From contig QJPP01001544.1 of the NCBI GenBank assembly GCA_003996215.1, positions 124,001-188,000 on the forward strand: 64,000 bases of DNA, given 5' to 3'. This document shows, one piece after another, positions 35,500 to 47,198 of the stretch. The translations under genes and the position numbers were made by a program. The DNA comes from Jaltomata sinuosa (Eukaryota > Streptophyta > Magnoliopsida > Solanales > Solanaceae). The notes beneath the pieces are model-generated. The model worked only from the letters and a program-made list of their open reading frames with translations. It was not told where the DNA came from and did no database searches. The number at the start of each line of letters is the position of its first letter. Position 1 is the stretch's first letter.

Positions 35500-36441
35500 A
35501 GATGCTTCTATGGAAGAAAACCCCTCGGCAAACTATCTTTAGTACCATTCTAACCCAACAAAGTTGCAAACCTCAGTAGGAGTAGTAGGTCTCAACCAGT
35601 CACGGACGGCTAAAATCTTACCCGGGTCCATTCTAGTCCCATCCTTAGACACCACATACCCTAGGAATGCAACTGACTCAAGCCAAAACTCTCACTTTGA
35701 GAACTTGGCATAAAGCCGATGATCTCTTAAAGTCTGGAGTATAATCCTTAAGTGTTGCTCATGCTCATCTCTACTCCATGAGTATATTAGGATGTCATCT
35801 ATGAAAACTATCACAAATAAGTTCAAATATGGTCTAAGTACCCTATGCATCAACTCCATGAAAGCTGTAGGGGCATTAGTCAATCTAAAAGACATCACCA
35901 GGAACTCATAGTGGTCATAACGTGTCATGGATGCTATCTTAGGGATGTACTCTACCCTAATCCTCAACTGGTGGTAGCCTGACCACAAATCTATCTTCGA
36001 AAACACAACTAAACCCTGAAGCTGATCAAACAAGTCATCTATGCACGGTATCAAATAGTTATTCTGCACAGTCACCTTATTCAGCTGCTGGTAATCAATA
36101 CACATCTGCATCGACCTGTCTTTCTTCTTCATAAACAGAACAGGAGCACCCCAAGGTGATACTCTTGGCCTAATGAAACCCTTAGCTAACAAGTCCTGGA
36201 GCTGCTCCTTAAGTTCCCTTAGCTCATCTAGAGCCATACGGTAAGGAGAAATAGAAGTGGGCCTGGTGACCGGCTCGAACTCAATAGAAAAGTTGATATC
36301 TCTCTCAGGTGGAAGGCCTGACAGGTCAGTAGGGAACATATCTAGGAAGTCTCTAACCATAGGAACTGACTTAGGGGAAGAAGGGTTGGCCCTATCATCT
36401 AGGACATATGCTAGATAAGACAAACACCCGCGGGAAATCAA
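35500..36441 (-). pseudogene. Element H reverse transcriptase
   Basis: The open piece 36441-35692 (249 codons) covers the linker, the entry block GFIRPRVSPWGAPVLFMKKK, MCIDYQQLNKV, VFSKIDLWSGYHQLRIR and the intact active site VIVFIDDILIYS. It ends at a TGA where relatives have Cys (SKCEFW). The rest of the RT continues in frame to about 35500 with more stops. Confidence 0.9.
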
Positions 36442-36920
36442 CTTTCTAGCTCGAAGACAAGAGATGATCCCAGATGGTGCACGACTAACAAAACCCTACC
36501 ACACAATCGAGGATACACCAAGCACGGCTATGGTAATGGTCTTGGCATACAATCCAAAATTGCACGGTGAGGGGATAACCAGTACATGCCTATAATAACA
36601 TCAAAGTCTAACATATCAAGAATCATCAAATCTCCCCAAGTCTCACTATCTTTAATAGAAATCATACAGTATTTCATAATCCGATCACCTACTAAAGAAT
36701 CTCCTACTGGAGTCTAAACAAATACAGGCATAGATAACGGCTCACTAGCTAACCCCAAACAAGGAAAAACGTAGGCATAAACATATGAGAAAGTAGATTC
36801 AGGATCAAATAAAGCCAAAGCTAACTGATGGCATACAAAAATTGTACCTGTGATCACAGCATCCAAGGCCTCTGCCTCTGATCTCCTAAGGACTGCATAA
36901 AGCTGATGATGACCAATTCT
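36442..36920 (-). pseudogene. Element H protease (broken)
   Basis: Read across stops, the segment shows TIFVCHQLALALFDPESTFSY at the active-site loop, a TPVGDSLVGDRIMKYC-like block and a decayed FDVI-MYWLSPH block. It aligns with the better preserved protease of I at 59990-59600. Confidence 0.78.
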
Positions 36921-36959
36921 TGACCAAATGCCATCCTTACCACCTGTCTTGCCATGCGT

Positions 36960-38400
36960 GGCACGTTCATGACCCTGAACACCACCCCCTCTAGCATGTG
37001 GCTAACTTCATGGATAAGCTGAGATGGCTGAGCGGCTGGCTAAATTGTACCCCACTAGGGAAAATCTCTAGCATAATAACCACTGACCCTATACTTGTAG
37101 CACACCCCTGATGGCCTAAACTGTCGAGATGAACCAGCCAAACCTATATGGACACCATGGCCTGATGCCCCAAAAGTTGTACCTTTCAAAGACTTACCAC
37201 TATAGCCCTGTTGGTAACTCTAACCTTGCTCAAACTGAGGACTCCCAGAAGACTTAAGCAAAGCCTGAACCGACCGACTGGTCTGGCCCTGGTGCTTCTG
37301 TAGCGGATAAGCTTGGCCCCACTAACCTGAACCTCTACCAATATGATAGGAACCACTGTAGATGCCTTGATGTCAATGCCTCTTATCTCTAGCCCTTGGA
37401 TCATGATGATGCAAATCCTCCACGGTACGAGCATAGTCTGCAATAGCCTGAAATGATCGACCACTAGGAACTAATATATCAGCTGGCTATCTAAGCTCTG
37501 TATGAAATCACCAAACAAATCTATAGACTCTGTCAGGCCTGGTAGGCATGATCATGGCCGCAAATAGAGCAAGCTGGTGGAAGCAAGTTTCATACTCAGA
37601 CACAGTTATAGAACACTGCATAAGTCTAGTGAAATACTCCCTATGATGCTCTCTATCACTCTGTGGCAAGAACATGGCCATAAAGGCCTCATAGAACTCT
37701 GACCAAGACAACAGAGGAGACGAGGATGTCTGCAAGCAATCTGGGCCCTCCACCATAACTTAGATGGGCCCTCCGGTTGATAAGTAGTATACCTAACTCT
37801 GTGAGTCTCTAGTAAACCCAAATGGTGTAGCATCTCCTCTTAAGTAGTGATAAGGTCATGCAGATCCTAACCAGGTGTACCAGCAAATCTAAGCAGAGCC
37901 AATCTCAGAAATCTTCCCAAAGCCTTTTGTTTTGTCTCTGTCATAGTTGGGCGAGGAGCAAGAGGTTGTGCAACAGATGGAACCAGAAGAACCTCAGTAT
38001 GAGGAGCCATACTAGCAGGCTGCGCTTCTAAACTCTATGTACCCAGGGCTTCCCCCTGAGTGAATATATGTGCTACTTCAGCAGGCTGATCCCCGATCAT
38101 ACCCAACAACTGTAGAAGTAAACCTCGCACACCTGAAGACTTAGTTGGGGATGATGCTGGCACTGAAGCTGATACTAGAGCGGGCACTGGGGCTGGTGGC
38201 ACCTGGGCTGTCCCCTGGTCCACATGTTGCTACTTCAGAACAAATTCAAGCTCAACCTCCCTAGGAGCTCTAATCGGTGCCGCTTCTCAGGCAGGTCCCC
38301 TAGCTCTACTTCTGTGGCCTCCCCGGCCCCTAGCTAGAGCTGGCGGTGTTGAAGTCAAAGGCTTACCCTCGCCTGATATCAATGATCTCGTACGAACCAT
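36960..38400 (-). pseudogene. Element H gag (broken)
   Basis: The start is the ATG at 38400-38398 (MVRTRSLISGEGK), about 200 bp after the primer site. An Ala/Pro-rich segment (38223-38035) follows, then the Gag core: RFLRLALLRFAGTPG, MLHHLGLLETHRVRYTTY, and in a shifted frame LSWSEFYEAFMAMFLPQSDR. The zinc-knuckle region near 37090 has a decayed CYKYRVSGYYAR block. Several frameshifts are present. Confidence 0.85.
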
Positions 38401-38599
38401 ATGCAGAGGAATGAACTAGAAAAAGTAAGATTTCAAGAAACTTTCAAGGATATTATGCACGAGATAGAAGCAAGAAAAGGTCTATGTTTCCTAAGATGCA
38501 ACTGTAGCCTCCTAAAGATTCAGTACAGACATCTCTGCCCTGATCCGCAGGACTCTACTAGACATTGAATCCTATACTGATGACACTGGTGAACCTAAG

Positions 38600-38612
38600 C
38601 TCTGATACCAAG
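38600..38612 (-). other. Element H primer-binding site (iMet type)
   Basis: Minus strand GCTTGGTATCAGAGC beside the LTR edge at 38614. Clean match. Confidence 0.88.
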
Positions 38613-38613
38613 C

Positions 38614-38889
38614 TATCACGACACAGTTTCTCAGTCATGATGGCACCTACAACCCCCCCAGTAGGAAAACAAATCCCTGTAGCCCAGAATGGTTAGTAAT
38701 TGTCTATCATCTAATGATCAAGTGGAAGAACTGTAAATAAGCGGAAGCAGAGGAACAAGATAAAGATATAAGCAACAAGAATACATAAGCGAAAGCTAAA
38801 CCAAACCCAAAACCTAGTATCATAGTATAAGAGCCAGAACTATATCAACAAAATACAAAAGGATCCAAAACAATATATACATATGTCTC
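38614..38889 (-). repeat. Element H 5' LTR, truncated
   Basis: It matches 29823-30092 of the 3' LTR closely, then stops after ATATGTCTC. What follows is G gag sequence. Confidence 0.87.
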
Positions 38890-39055
38890 CAAATAGGGGA
38901 ACTGCATCTCCCTGGGCTTCAACAGGTACTGGTGAAGCTGGAACTGGGGATGCTGGAGACTCATTGCGTTCCTCCAAGGGAACTCTATCCTTCTAACCCA
39001 GTGGGAAATGATTGGTACCTTCCCCCGGATCCATGCCTATCTCTTGTTATGCCAT
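38890..39055 (-). pseudogene. Element G gag N-terminal remnant
   Basis: An ATG at 39055-39053, about 215 bp after the primer site, opens a frame with one early TAA and then a Pro/Ala-rich start (NESPASPVPASPVPVEAQ) typical of gypsy Gag N-termini. It is cut after about 55 codons by the deletion junction with H. Too short to name the lineage. Confidence 0.6.
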
Positions 39056-39271
39056 CTCCTGAGTGTAGGTACTCTGTCAGATAAGAAACACAAAGCATGA
39101 TTTAGATTTTATATGTCCTTATAACTCCCCTCTACAAAATGATCTATCAATTGAAAGAAATGTAACCATTCCTAAATGCCCTGTAGCCTCCTGATGATAA
39201 ATGTGGTGCACAACACACCCATAAGCAGGACTTTACTTGACACAGCTTGTGGACTCCCTGGGACATGACCT

Positions 39272-39284
39272 GCTCTGATACCAA
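39272..39284 (-). other. Element G primer-binding site (iMet type)
   Basis: Minus strand TTGGTATCAGAGCAGG three bases after the 5' LTR end at 39288. Clean match, and it fixes the orientation of G. Confidence 0.87.
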
Positions 39285-39287
39285 GTT

Positions 39288-41938
39288 TGACACTCCCTAA
39301 ACTGGGGGAGGTGCGATTGGCACTCGATACCTTATTCAATCGAGCTAGCCATAGAAACATACAAGCTGACTAAACTGCAGGCCCAAAAATCAGGCAGCAC
39401 AACATCTGAAATACTATGCCTGGGACCATTAAGGGTACAACTTGAACAATAACTAGTCATATAGATGAAAAAAGACAAGACAAAAATAATAAAGTACTGG
39501 CTAGCCGATGAGGCTACAACTGAAGACATAACATATACATACCAAACCTATGAGGCTGGGGTCTTGAAGCTGCAGAAAGAAAATTCAGAATATTATGTCC
39601 ATAATAGCCTCTAAGAGTGTCATAAGCACTAGTCGGGACAAGACCCCGACCATAACCTAAATTGTACAACAAAAATAAACCTCCTCTAATAGCCCCAGGA
39701 AAGGCGGAGCTTACCAACTCACAACTGAACCCCGAATCCTAGTGGAGGGGTCAATTAGAATCTCTACCTGGACCTGCACGCATGAAATAAAAATACAGCG
39801 TCCCTCGGCAATGGGATGTTAGTACGAATAAAAATGTACTCGTATGTAAGGCGGAGAATATAATCATAAATAGCTACTATAAAAAGGGTAATAGAGATAC
39901 CACCTGAAATTGAAACTCTAATAGCCTCCATGGCCGACATTCGACCTTATAGAAATAAAATATGCATGGTATGCTTGTGTAATTATATATCATGAATATG
40001 TATACATATACCAATGCAAATGCATGTCATACGCAACCAAATGCTAGGAATGGTGGTGTCTTCCGGTAGCTAACCGGTATCATATTTTTCAACTTATGGC
40101 CATCTGTGTTTCATACGTATAAATATAGGCAATAGGCCTTATACCTCCCGATTATAGCTTGGGAGTAAAATGCATAGCATGTCATGTCATGAATTCATAA
40201 TGCAACTATGTCATCATAATTATGTTGTCAATCTTGGCCTGTTGGTACTCTTGTTCTCATAATCTCATAATCACTTTCGTATAACATGTAAAAGCCTCGT
40301 AGAACCTCATATATTTTTAGAATAAACTTGAATACTTAACTTGACTTTAGGAAGGTAACTTAAACCTGCGGATGTTCAAAAAGAGCTTAATGTGCTTCAC
40401 TCAGTTTCTATATATGTTTACTTAATACTTTTTAAAAGAAAGTAGTTTGAAAACCATGTCTTTTGGTAGTTTAAAAATACGAGTTACATTTGAGAGGTTT
40501 GAAAATTGACCTATTATTTTGAAGTTTTCCCAAAAAGTATTTTAGCAAGGAAGGAGGACTGGTTGTAAATTCTTAATGTTCCTCCATAATCTTTCTAAGT
40601 CACAACACCCGAAGAAAAATAAAAATTGATGCATATGGACATATAGTCAAGAAAGTTGACAAAATGACATATATAGGTCGAATACCCTATATAACCGAGC
40701 GAGTGAGATATTAATATAATAGAATTATGAAAATACTTCAGTTGCGATCCCAATGCCTTTCACATAAGCTCTTTCTAGAAATAGAATAGTAAAATATCGC
40801 ATTTGATGATTTAGGAATTTTCTAAAATTTGTGCTCAAAGGAAGGACAATGTTTAGCCTTAACATACCTTTCCAACGAACTTGTGAATGCCCGTAGTTCC
40901 TTACATCCTAAGTTTCATAAAAACTATAAATATGCAGATTATACATACCTAAAAAAGTTCATAATTAAGCTTAAATCGGCAGATTTTCCATAGGATCATA
41001 ACTTGACAAAACGTCCGTAGAACTTCGTAAGAACAATCATAAAAGAGCACCAAGATGGTAACCTTAGAAAACCAAGTGTAAAGATTGAAGAACCACCAAT
41101 AAATACCAAGTCCTATCTTCTAAAACCAGATCCTAACATATATTCTCAAAGGGAAAAATGGTTGTCACGTGTAGAGATCACATTTCTAGGAATGGGGGTA
41201 AACTTTAGCGATAAAAATCACCAAAACTGCACCTTGATCACTCAAGAATTGTCTTGTAACCCTCTTCGATGTTTCTCCCTATTTCAAATCTATTTTTAGA
41301 ATGTTTTCACGACTTAAAATGTCAATAGATAGATATATTCTAATCTTGACCCGACCCGATTTGCGACCCGGTTTGCAACCCGGTTTCAGCATAGATAGTC
41401 TGTGGTAAAATAGTCATAACTTTTTACTTTGAGATTGGTTTGATATGAGGTTTTATGCATTGTAAACTAGTCTTTCAGACCTTTGATTTGGTAGGTTTGG
41501 GTCCTCTAACTCTTTATATATTGTGAGAAAAGCTCCAAGACATTTTACCCAAAGTTTAGAAAATTTATTAAAGAAACGTACGATAACTTTTGCCGACTTT
41601 TATTTCGCAACTTGCTTGACTCTAAACTTAACATATGACCATTGAGAGATTATAATACCTCATAACACATCCTTCTTAGAATATTATACACACTTTGTCT
41701 TACCCCCAAGCTACGAGTTAATTTAAACCTTCCAAACGGGCGAGGCTCAACATGAGGCATTTCTTTAACTCAAACTTTTATTTAAGGGCTTACATTGACC
41801 TAAAACCTTATTTTAATTAATTGATATTACCACTCATTTTCAACCTTATTAGGCATATGTGCTACACCAAGTCATATAGACCTCATACACTCATTCCACG
41901 ATATATATATTACGGAAAAAAAAATATGAGGTCTCACA
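39288..41938 (-). repeat. Element G 5' LTR
   Basis: 2651 bp, from TGACACTCCC on the left to GGTCTCACA on the right. It aligns with the 3' LTR throughout. No palindromic motif cluster like those in the other families is evident. Internal ORFs are not conserved between copies. Confidence 0.88.
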
Positions 41939-41999
41939 AGTAGTTTGCTCGATTGGGTTGCAAATATCATTGCCTTGGGCAAACCTATATGATATAAGA

Positions 42000-42911
42000 T
42001 TGGTGGTGGAATTCCTTAGATCCACTTTTAATCTAAGCTATGGTATGATTTTGTTCTCTTCTGTTTCCTCCCCTCAAAAAATGATCAAAAAGTTACCTGT
42101 GAAGGGGCAATTTTAGTTTCTTGCATCATATCGAGGGTGCATGCAAATTTTGGAGAGATAATAGTGGCGGTGATCAAAAAGAAAGCTTGTTGACCCGGTA
42201 CTTCAATGCCGTACCCAGTTGTCATTAGCAAGTTGTGTGCCAAGGTCGGGATTTCTTACTTTTCCTCTGATAAGTCTATTCCTATAACTGGGGTGGTTGA
42301 CATTAACAAGAAGAAGGATGCAGATACGCCTAAGGTTAAGAAGAGGAAATTGCAGGGTTTCATTGATGTGAGGATCTCCAAGCCAGATTTTGATATGGGT
42401 ACCTCCTCTCTAGCAAGGTTAGTGTCTGGCACTCCTACTCCCGTTTCATCAGGAAATCCTCCAGAGGCTGCACCTCATAGACCTTCACCATCCCCCTCAT
42501 TTTCTAATCCAACTAGCCTGTAAAAGCTAGTTGACATGACCTACTCTCACAAGACTTAGTTAAGCATATTGGCTAAAAGGTTACACGGAAGTTTTATTTT
42601 CTAAAGATGGACCCTTAATCTTCATAGCCATTAAGGATGCTATGAAGGATGTTTTTGAGAATCTTGGCAAGCTTTGCAAAAGAGTCAGAGTTTTGGAGCA
42701 TGCGGTCATTTCTATCTAGGCTGATATGGACAGATCTAAGGGTAAGGCACCCATGAGTACCACAGACTTGAGTGCACTTGATGAGGCTAAAGTTGCACCC
42801 CACCGAACTCTTAGCCCTGTGGATGACTTATTTGCTGCTTTGGGAGGTGAGGATGATGCAAATGATGAGGTGATGCAGAGGGTGATTCTGGAGTCCATGA
42901 AGATAGCATAA
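42000..42911 (+). pseudogene. Element E second ORF remnant (homologue of D second ORF)
   Basis: The piece 42206-42523 has PYPVVISKLCAKVGISYFS, DINKKKDADTPKVKKRK and a Ser/Pro-rich tail, aligning with FPFPVFIIKFCAKIEI and DLDKKIDKDAPRFKRQ of D. A later piece (42726-42911) has DRSKGKAPMS and DDLFAALGGEDDANDEVMQ, matching NKAKGKAPVV and DGLFASYAKEE of D. Stops and frameshifts lie between. Function unknown. Confidence 0.72.
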
Positions 42912-42960
42912 TCCTATATAGGTGGAGTTGGACGCAGTTCTATACCAGATCAGCAGGAGG

Positions 42961-44840
42961 GGGACTGAAATTAGTGTGTTCAAGGAGTTTTTACATCTTT
43001 CCTCTCCTATTTTGTTCTTGATAATTGGGTACAATGCTATGTTTTAGTGGTGCATTTATTGATAATGTGATGTTTTGGCTTTGGTTATTGCCTTTGTCGG
43101 GCTAGAGATATTATTCTATTGCCTTTGTCGGGGTTTTATTCATTATTTTATACAATTTGGCCTAGTTATATATTGATCTATGAGCGCATAACTCGAACAT
43201 TGCTTTTGTAAATAACAATTAGCTTTGAATGAACTTCGAGGGTTTTCTTCATGCTACGGTTCATTCCCTAAGAGCAATTTTTTTTTGTCGAACCGGGTTA
43301 CATTTCCCTATGATAGATTGAGAGGCAACTTTCTTAAGAGAAAAACCCAAGTTCTAGTTTTTATTTTGAGTTTGTGTCTCACTTGTCTCAAATGGGACCA
43401 CCAAAAAAATTTCAAGGCAAAATAATTTGAAAAATTGAAAAAAAGAGGCGAAAATGAGTTCTTAAAAAGTGTTCTCTTGTCATGACTTGAACACTCTCTG
43501 TTTGGCTTGATTGATTCACAAATGAGTTGTGTGGAGCTCGTAATAGCTTTTCAAAAGTCATTTGATCTAATTGATTTTGAGATTAATTGTGAACTTTTTG
43601 TGTTGTGATGTTTTGTGTGGTAAGATCTAATTTTTTTCTTGTGTATGTATGTTGTCTAGAACTTGCTCCAAATGTGATTAAAAGAAAAATCCTAGACATT
43701 GCTTAGCTTAGAATATGACCTTAGGCCCTCTTTGAATAGTCACTTTACCCAAAAGTTCCTTCCCTTAACATTGATCCTAGTCAACCTCCTTTGAGCCTTT
43801 TAACCGCTCCTTTGACCAATGGTACACACCTTCACCTTCTTGAATCCTCTATATTTTCAACCGTTCCTCCCTATTTTCTAGTAATGAAAGTGCAGGCTAA
43901 AAGGCTAAGTTTGGGGGGGAATATGAATGAAAAATGGAATGTGATGTAGGCAAAAGCCTAAGTTTGGGCGTGTATGCATTATTGATGGTAAAGGAGGAAT
44001 TGAGCTTCAAGTGTGAGGTAGCACCCTATGTTTATCTTGAGTTAAAAATGTTCTAAAGTAAGAAAGAATTGAGTGGTGTTACCTCATAAGCTAAATAAAA
44101 AGGATGTTTGGAATAATGGTTTGTGGGAAAATTGGGATTCTGAGAGGGAGAAATAAGGTAAAGTTAAATCAAAGATGTGCGCGGTGTACTTGAATGCCTA
44201 ATGATAGCGTTAGGGAGGTTTAGTCACTTGATCCAAATAAAATCCTCACCTTAACCTTAGCCTACATAGTTACCCGCAAGTCCTTAGTGATTTTGTCCTT
44301 TGCAACTCCACATTAGTGGCAAATTACATAAAGGGAAAGCCTATGATTCTATTTATGTGCACTTGAACTTCTTTGAGAGAGTGAGATTCTTTGTGTTCTC
44401 TTATAATTCCTATATTGTGAATTGCATGATTGTGAGTGGGATTCTCTCTTGTGGTGAGTGTCGTTGCATCCTAGAAGTAAATAGTGAACTCTTGATTTCA
44501 ATTGAGAGGAATGAATGAGACAAGTTGTGCAGCGAATCTTGAGGCAAACCTTAAAGGTTAATGCCAATGACTTGAGAAGCTTGATGATCTTGTTTTGAAA
44601 TAAAGTTCCCTTGGTCTTGAATGAAAGAGTTCTCTTGAAAAAGAATTTTGAAGTGAGCGATTTTTCCTTGTGATGATGGTGGTACTAAATGAGTGAGTAT
44701 CTTTTGTTTTGAGTCCTTTGTTTATTATTTTCTTGAGTCTTTGAGTCGGTATAGTCCTTTGTGCAGCCTTGTGTCTTGAGAAGGTTGTGTTAATCCTTTG
44801 CCTTATGAGTGCTTTTCTTGAGGACACGCAATAGTTCATG
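42961..44840 (+). other. Element E 3' non-coding region
   Basis: About 1.9 kb with no convincing gene. Segments match the D 3' region in inverted orientation, for example the CCCTATGATAGATTGAGAG phrase at about 43300. It includes AAGTTTGGGGGGG at 43908-43919, which resembles a second polypurine tract. Confidence 0.7.
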
Positions 44841-44850
44841 TTTGGGGGTT
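44841..44850 (+). other. Element E polypurine tract
   Basis: TTTGGGGGTT directly before the LTR start TGATAAGTTGG, as in D. Confidence 0.78.
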
Positions 44851-45284
44851 TGATAAGTTGGTAATCTACCAACTTATTTAGCTCTTATTCATGAGTTATT
44901 GTCTTGATTTGACATTATTTAGGAGAATTTTATGCCTTTATTATCTTATATGCAGGCACTCTTGATCAATGAAGAAAGAAGAGGGTTTGAACCCAAATGA
45001 GCTATAAATGGAGACTAAGTCAAGAGATGATCGAAAGAGAAAAGATCTATCCAGGACGTGCGAGATGATCGACATGCGAGCCGCATGATGACACCTGTGT
45101 TGTGCAGGTGGCAGCACATAAGGAAGCTCCACCACTGCCTAGCACTACAGGCACATGTGTGCTGCAAGTAACCAAGAGTGACCGCAGGTTCCCGCGCATA
45201 TGGAGCCGCAGGCAAGAAGTTCTTCACTGCCTTGATAACTTGGCACCTGTGTGCCACAAGTCAGCATGGGCGACTGCAGGTGCC

Positions 45285-45292
45285 ATCACAAG
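45285..45292. repeat. hAT-type target-site duplication, left copy
   Basis: ATCACAAG before the TAGGGGTGTC terminus. The right copy at 46168-46175 is ATCGCAAG, 7 of 8 identical. Eight bases is the hAT duplication length. Confidence 0.82.
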
Positions 45293-46167
45293 TAGGGGTG
45301 TCAATGGTACGGTTTGGATGGTTATTTTAGAAAATTTGTACCATACCAAATTTTTGATTATTTTGTTTCATATAACCAAAATTAGACTTTTCAAAATCAT
45401 CCCATCACCTCAGTTTTCCTTTGATATCGATATAGTTCGGTTAATTTTTGGTATTTATTTCTCAAAAAAATATAAAAGTTAGAAAACTCTAACATGTATA
45501 CTTGTGTATGACTTTAGCAAAAACTATTTGGGAATTTTTATTGTTTAAAATGTGATAAGGAAACAAGAATAAAAATTTATCCCATTATTTTACGGTAGTG
45601 TAAAATAATATTAAGCATAGATAAAAAAAATATAATGTAGATTACACGAGCGGGAAGAAATTAATGAAGTTGAAATTCAAGAATTGTTGAGTCATACTTA
45701 AATTAATTACCAAATAAGAGAAATTTAAATCATAACATAGAAAAAATATCTAATAACATGTAGCTTGTTACCCAATATCATTGGAACCTTGTAGCTTACT
45801 AGTTACTACTTGAGAGTCAAAATCCTAGAATAAATTTTGTTTCGATGGGAGTAGTATAGTAAGTTTCAATATTAGGACTTTGAGTCTTAATTATGTTGCC
45901 TCTTTTCATCACCCCGGGTCCTAAGCAATAAATTTAATATTTTATTATTTCTAAACTTAATATATAAAATATATTTACACATGTATTATTCGGTATGGTT
46001 CAGTATTTTTTAGGTTATTTTTATAAAATAAAAAACCTATTAAATTATTCGGTACGGTTATAAAATTATATGAAAACTATCGATTTTATTAAAGAAACCT
46101 AAAAATCAGTTTGGTATGGTTTGCTTCGATCGATTGCGTCGGTTATTAAAAACCATTGACACCCGTA
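45293..46167. mobile_element. Non-autonomous hAT-type DNA transposon (875 bp)
   Basis: Termini are TAGGGGTGTCAATGG on the left and, as reverse complement, TACGGGTGTCAATGG on the right, 14 of 15 identical. An 8-bp duplication flanks it. The interior is strongly AT-rich and has no transposase motif; the small ORF at 45102-45482 crosses the boundary and is accidental. It would depend on a hAT transposase elsewhere. Confidence 0.85.
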
Positions 46168-47198
46168 ATCGCAAGTGCCCCAAAGGGCAAAATGGTCCAG
46201 ATTGTTATTGCATAATTGGGAAGCTTCCAAGACCCTTTTTGAGATTTGTGCAAGGAATATACATTAATTTTTCTCCAATTAGGAGAGAATAGGGAGAGTA
46301 CACCTTCAAGTACAAGTTTTACAAGTTTTCCACTTCCTTTAATTGAAAAACACCATTGTTTATACTTGAGCTTGGAATTTGAAGATAGTTATTGAAGATG
46401 AATGAAATTATTGAAAACCCACTTGGTATGTTCTCTTATTCCTTCATTATGAGTAGTTAAATTCAATTCTATAGGTGTGTGCAGGATGGGTGTTTAAATT
46501 TGGGAATGGGTGTTAATTATTTGGGTTTATAATTGATTATTATGTGTGGGTCTATTGAATTCTTTATGTTTTAATTATTAAATTGATGGTTGCAACATTA
46601 ATTTAGCTTACTAATTGTGTACTTGCTTGAGAAAGAAGTTTATTAATTTGGTAAGGATTCAATATTAACGATTTGGGATTTTCACCATAAATTGAGGCTA
46701 GAAATAGTTTAATTTAGGAAATTCCCACCTAAGAGTTGAGGCTACAAATAGCTTGACTCGCCTAAGCCAATTGGTTGAATTGTTGCTCAACTATGGGGTT
46801 AGAAAGAGACCATAGTGTATATCTTTTTATTGGGTTGAAAAACAACTATGCATGACTTGAACCAAGGCTACCCACACTTTGATAAAAAATTAGCTTGAAT
46901 AATCAACCCCTTTCCTGATGCATGAGCCCATCGAAAGAACACCCCTAGTCTTCTAATCTTGATATAATCAATTATGTTTATTTTTTTGTTTTGTTACAAT
47001 TTGGATTCTCATTCCCAAAACCAACTCCACATTTACTTTACTTGCTTGAACACTACGCTTGCTCTTGTGAATCAAATTATAATTTGTGGTTAATCTCCAT
47101 ACTAATCCTCATGGATGCGACCTCGACTCGTGTTAGGTTATTATTTTGCTCGACAACTATTGCCACCTCCTTCGAGAGAGTTCTTTTAGATGTCATTA

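Larger units (their letters stand above)
29823..38889 (-). mobile_element. Element H: Ty3/gypsy chromovirus, minus strand, 5' LTR truncated
   Basis: H has a 3' LTR (29823-33396), a full-length but broken gag-pol (33470-38400), an iMet primer site (38600-38612) and only the first 276 bp of the 5' LTR (38614-38889). It is the same broad family as I, with long LTRs starting near TAACGTAATGACC and ending at TGTCACGACC in plus orientation. The 5' LTR break joins directly to G gag, so a later deletion removed the rest of the LTR together with most of G. Confidence 0.88.
27006..41938 (-). mobile_element. Element G: LTR retrotransposon with 2.65-kb LTRs, pol deleted, hosting H
   Basis: Two similar LTRs (27006-29662 and 39288-41938) enclose a short 3' internal piece with a polypurine tract, the nested element H, a gag N-terminal remnant and an iMet-type primer site. 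The LTRs start TGTGAGACC on the minus strand. No PR, RT, RNase H or integrase of G remains. Left and right flanks belong to different elements (F and E) and no target duplication is visible. Confidence 0.83.
41939..47195 (+). mobile_element. Element E: 3' half of a D-like Athila/Tat element, plus strand
   Basis: It begins inside the second ORF, right at the edge of the G LTR, and continues through a D-like 3' non-coding region, polypurine tract and 3' LTR. Without its DNA-transposon insert the LTR would be about 1.46 kb, close to the D LTR length. The 5' LTR, gag and first half of the second ORF are absent. Its right end splits the RT of J. Confidence 0.83.
44851..47195 (+). repeat. Element E 3' LTR with nested DNA transposon
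   Basis: It starts TGATAAGTTGGTAATCTACC like D and ends near GATGTCA, after which J RT resumes. Positions 45080-45292 carry repeated motifs around CACCTGTGTGCCACAAG and GCACATGTGTGCTGCAAG, and the hAT-type element sits at the end of this cluster. The LTR is more diverged from the D LTRs than those are from each other. Confidence 0.8.
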
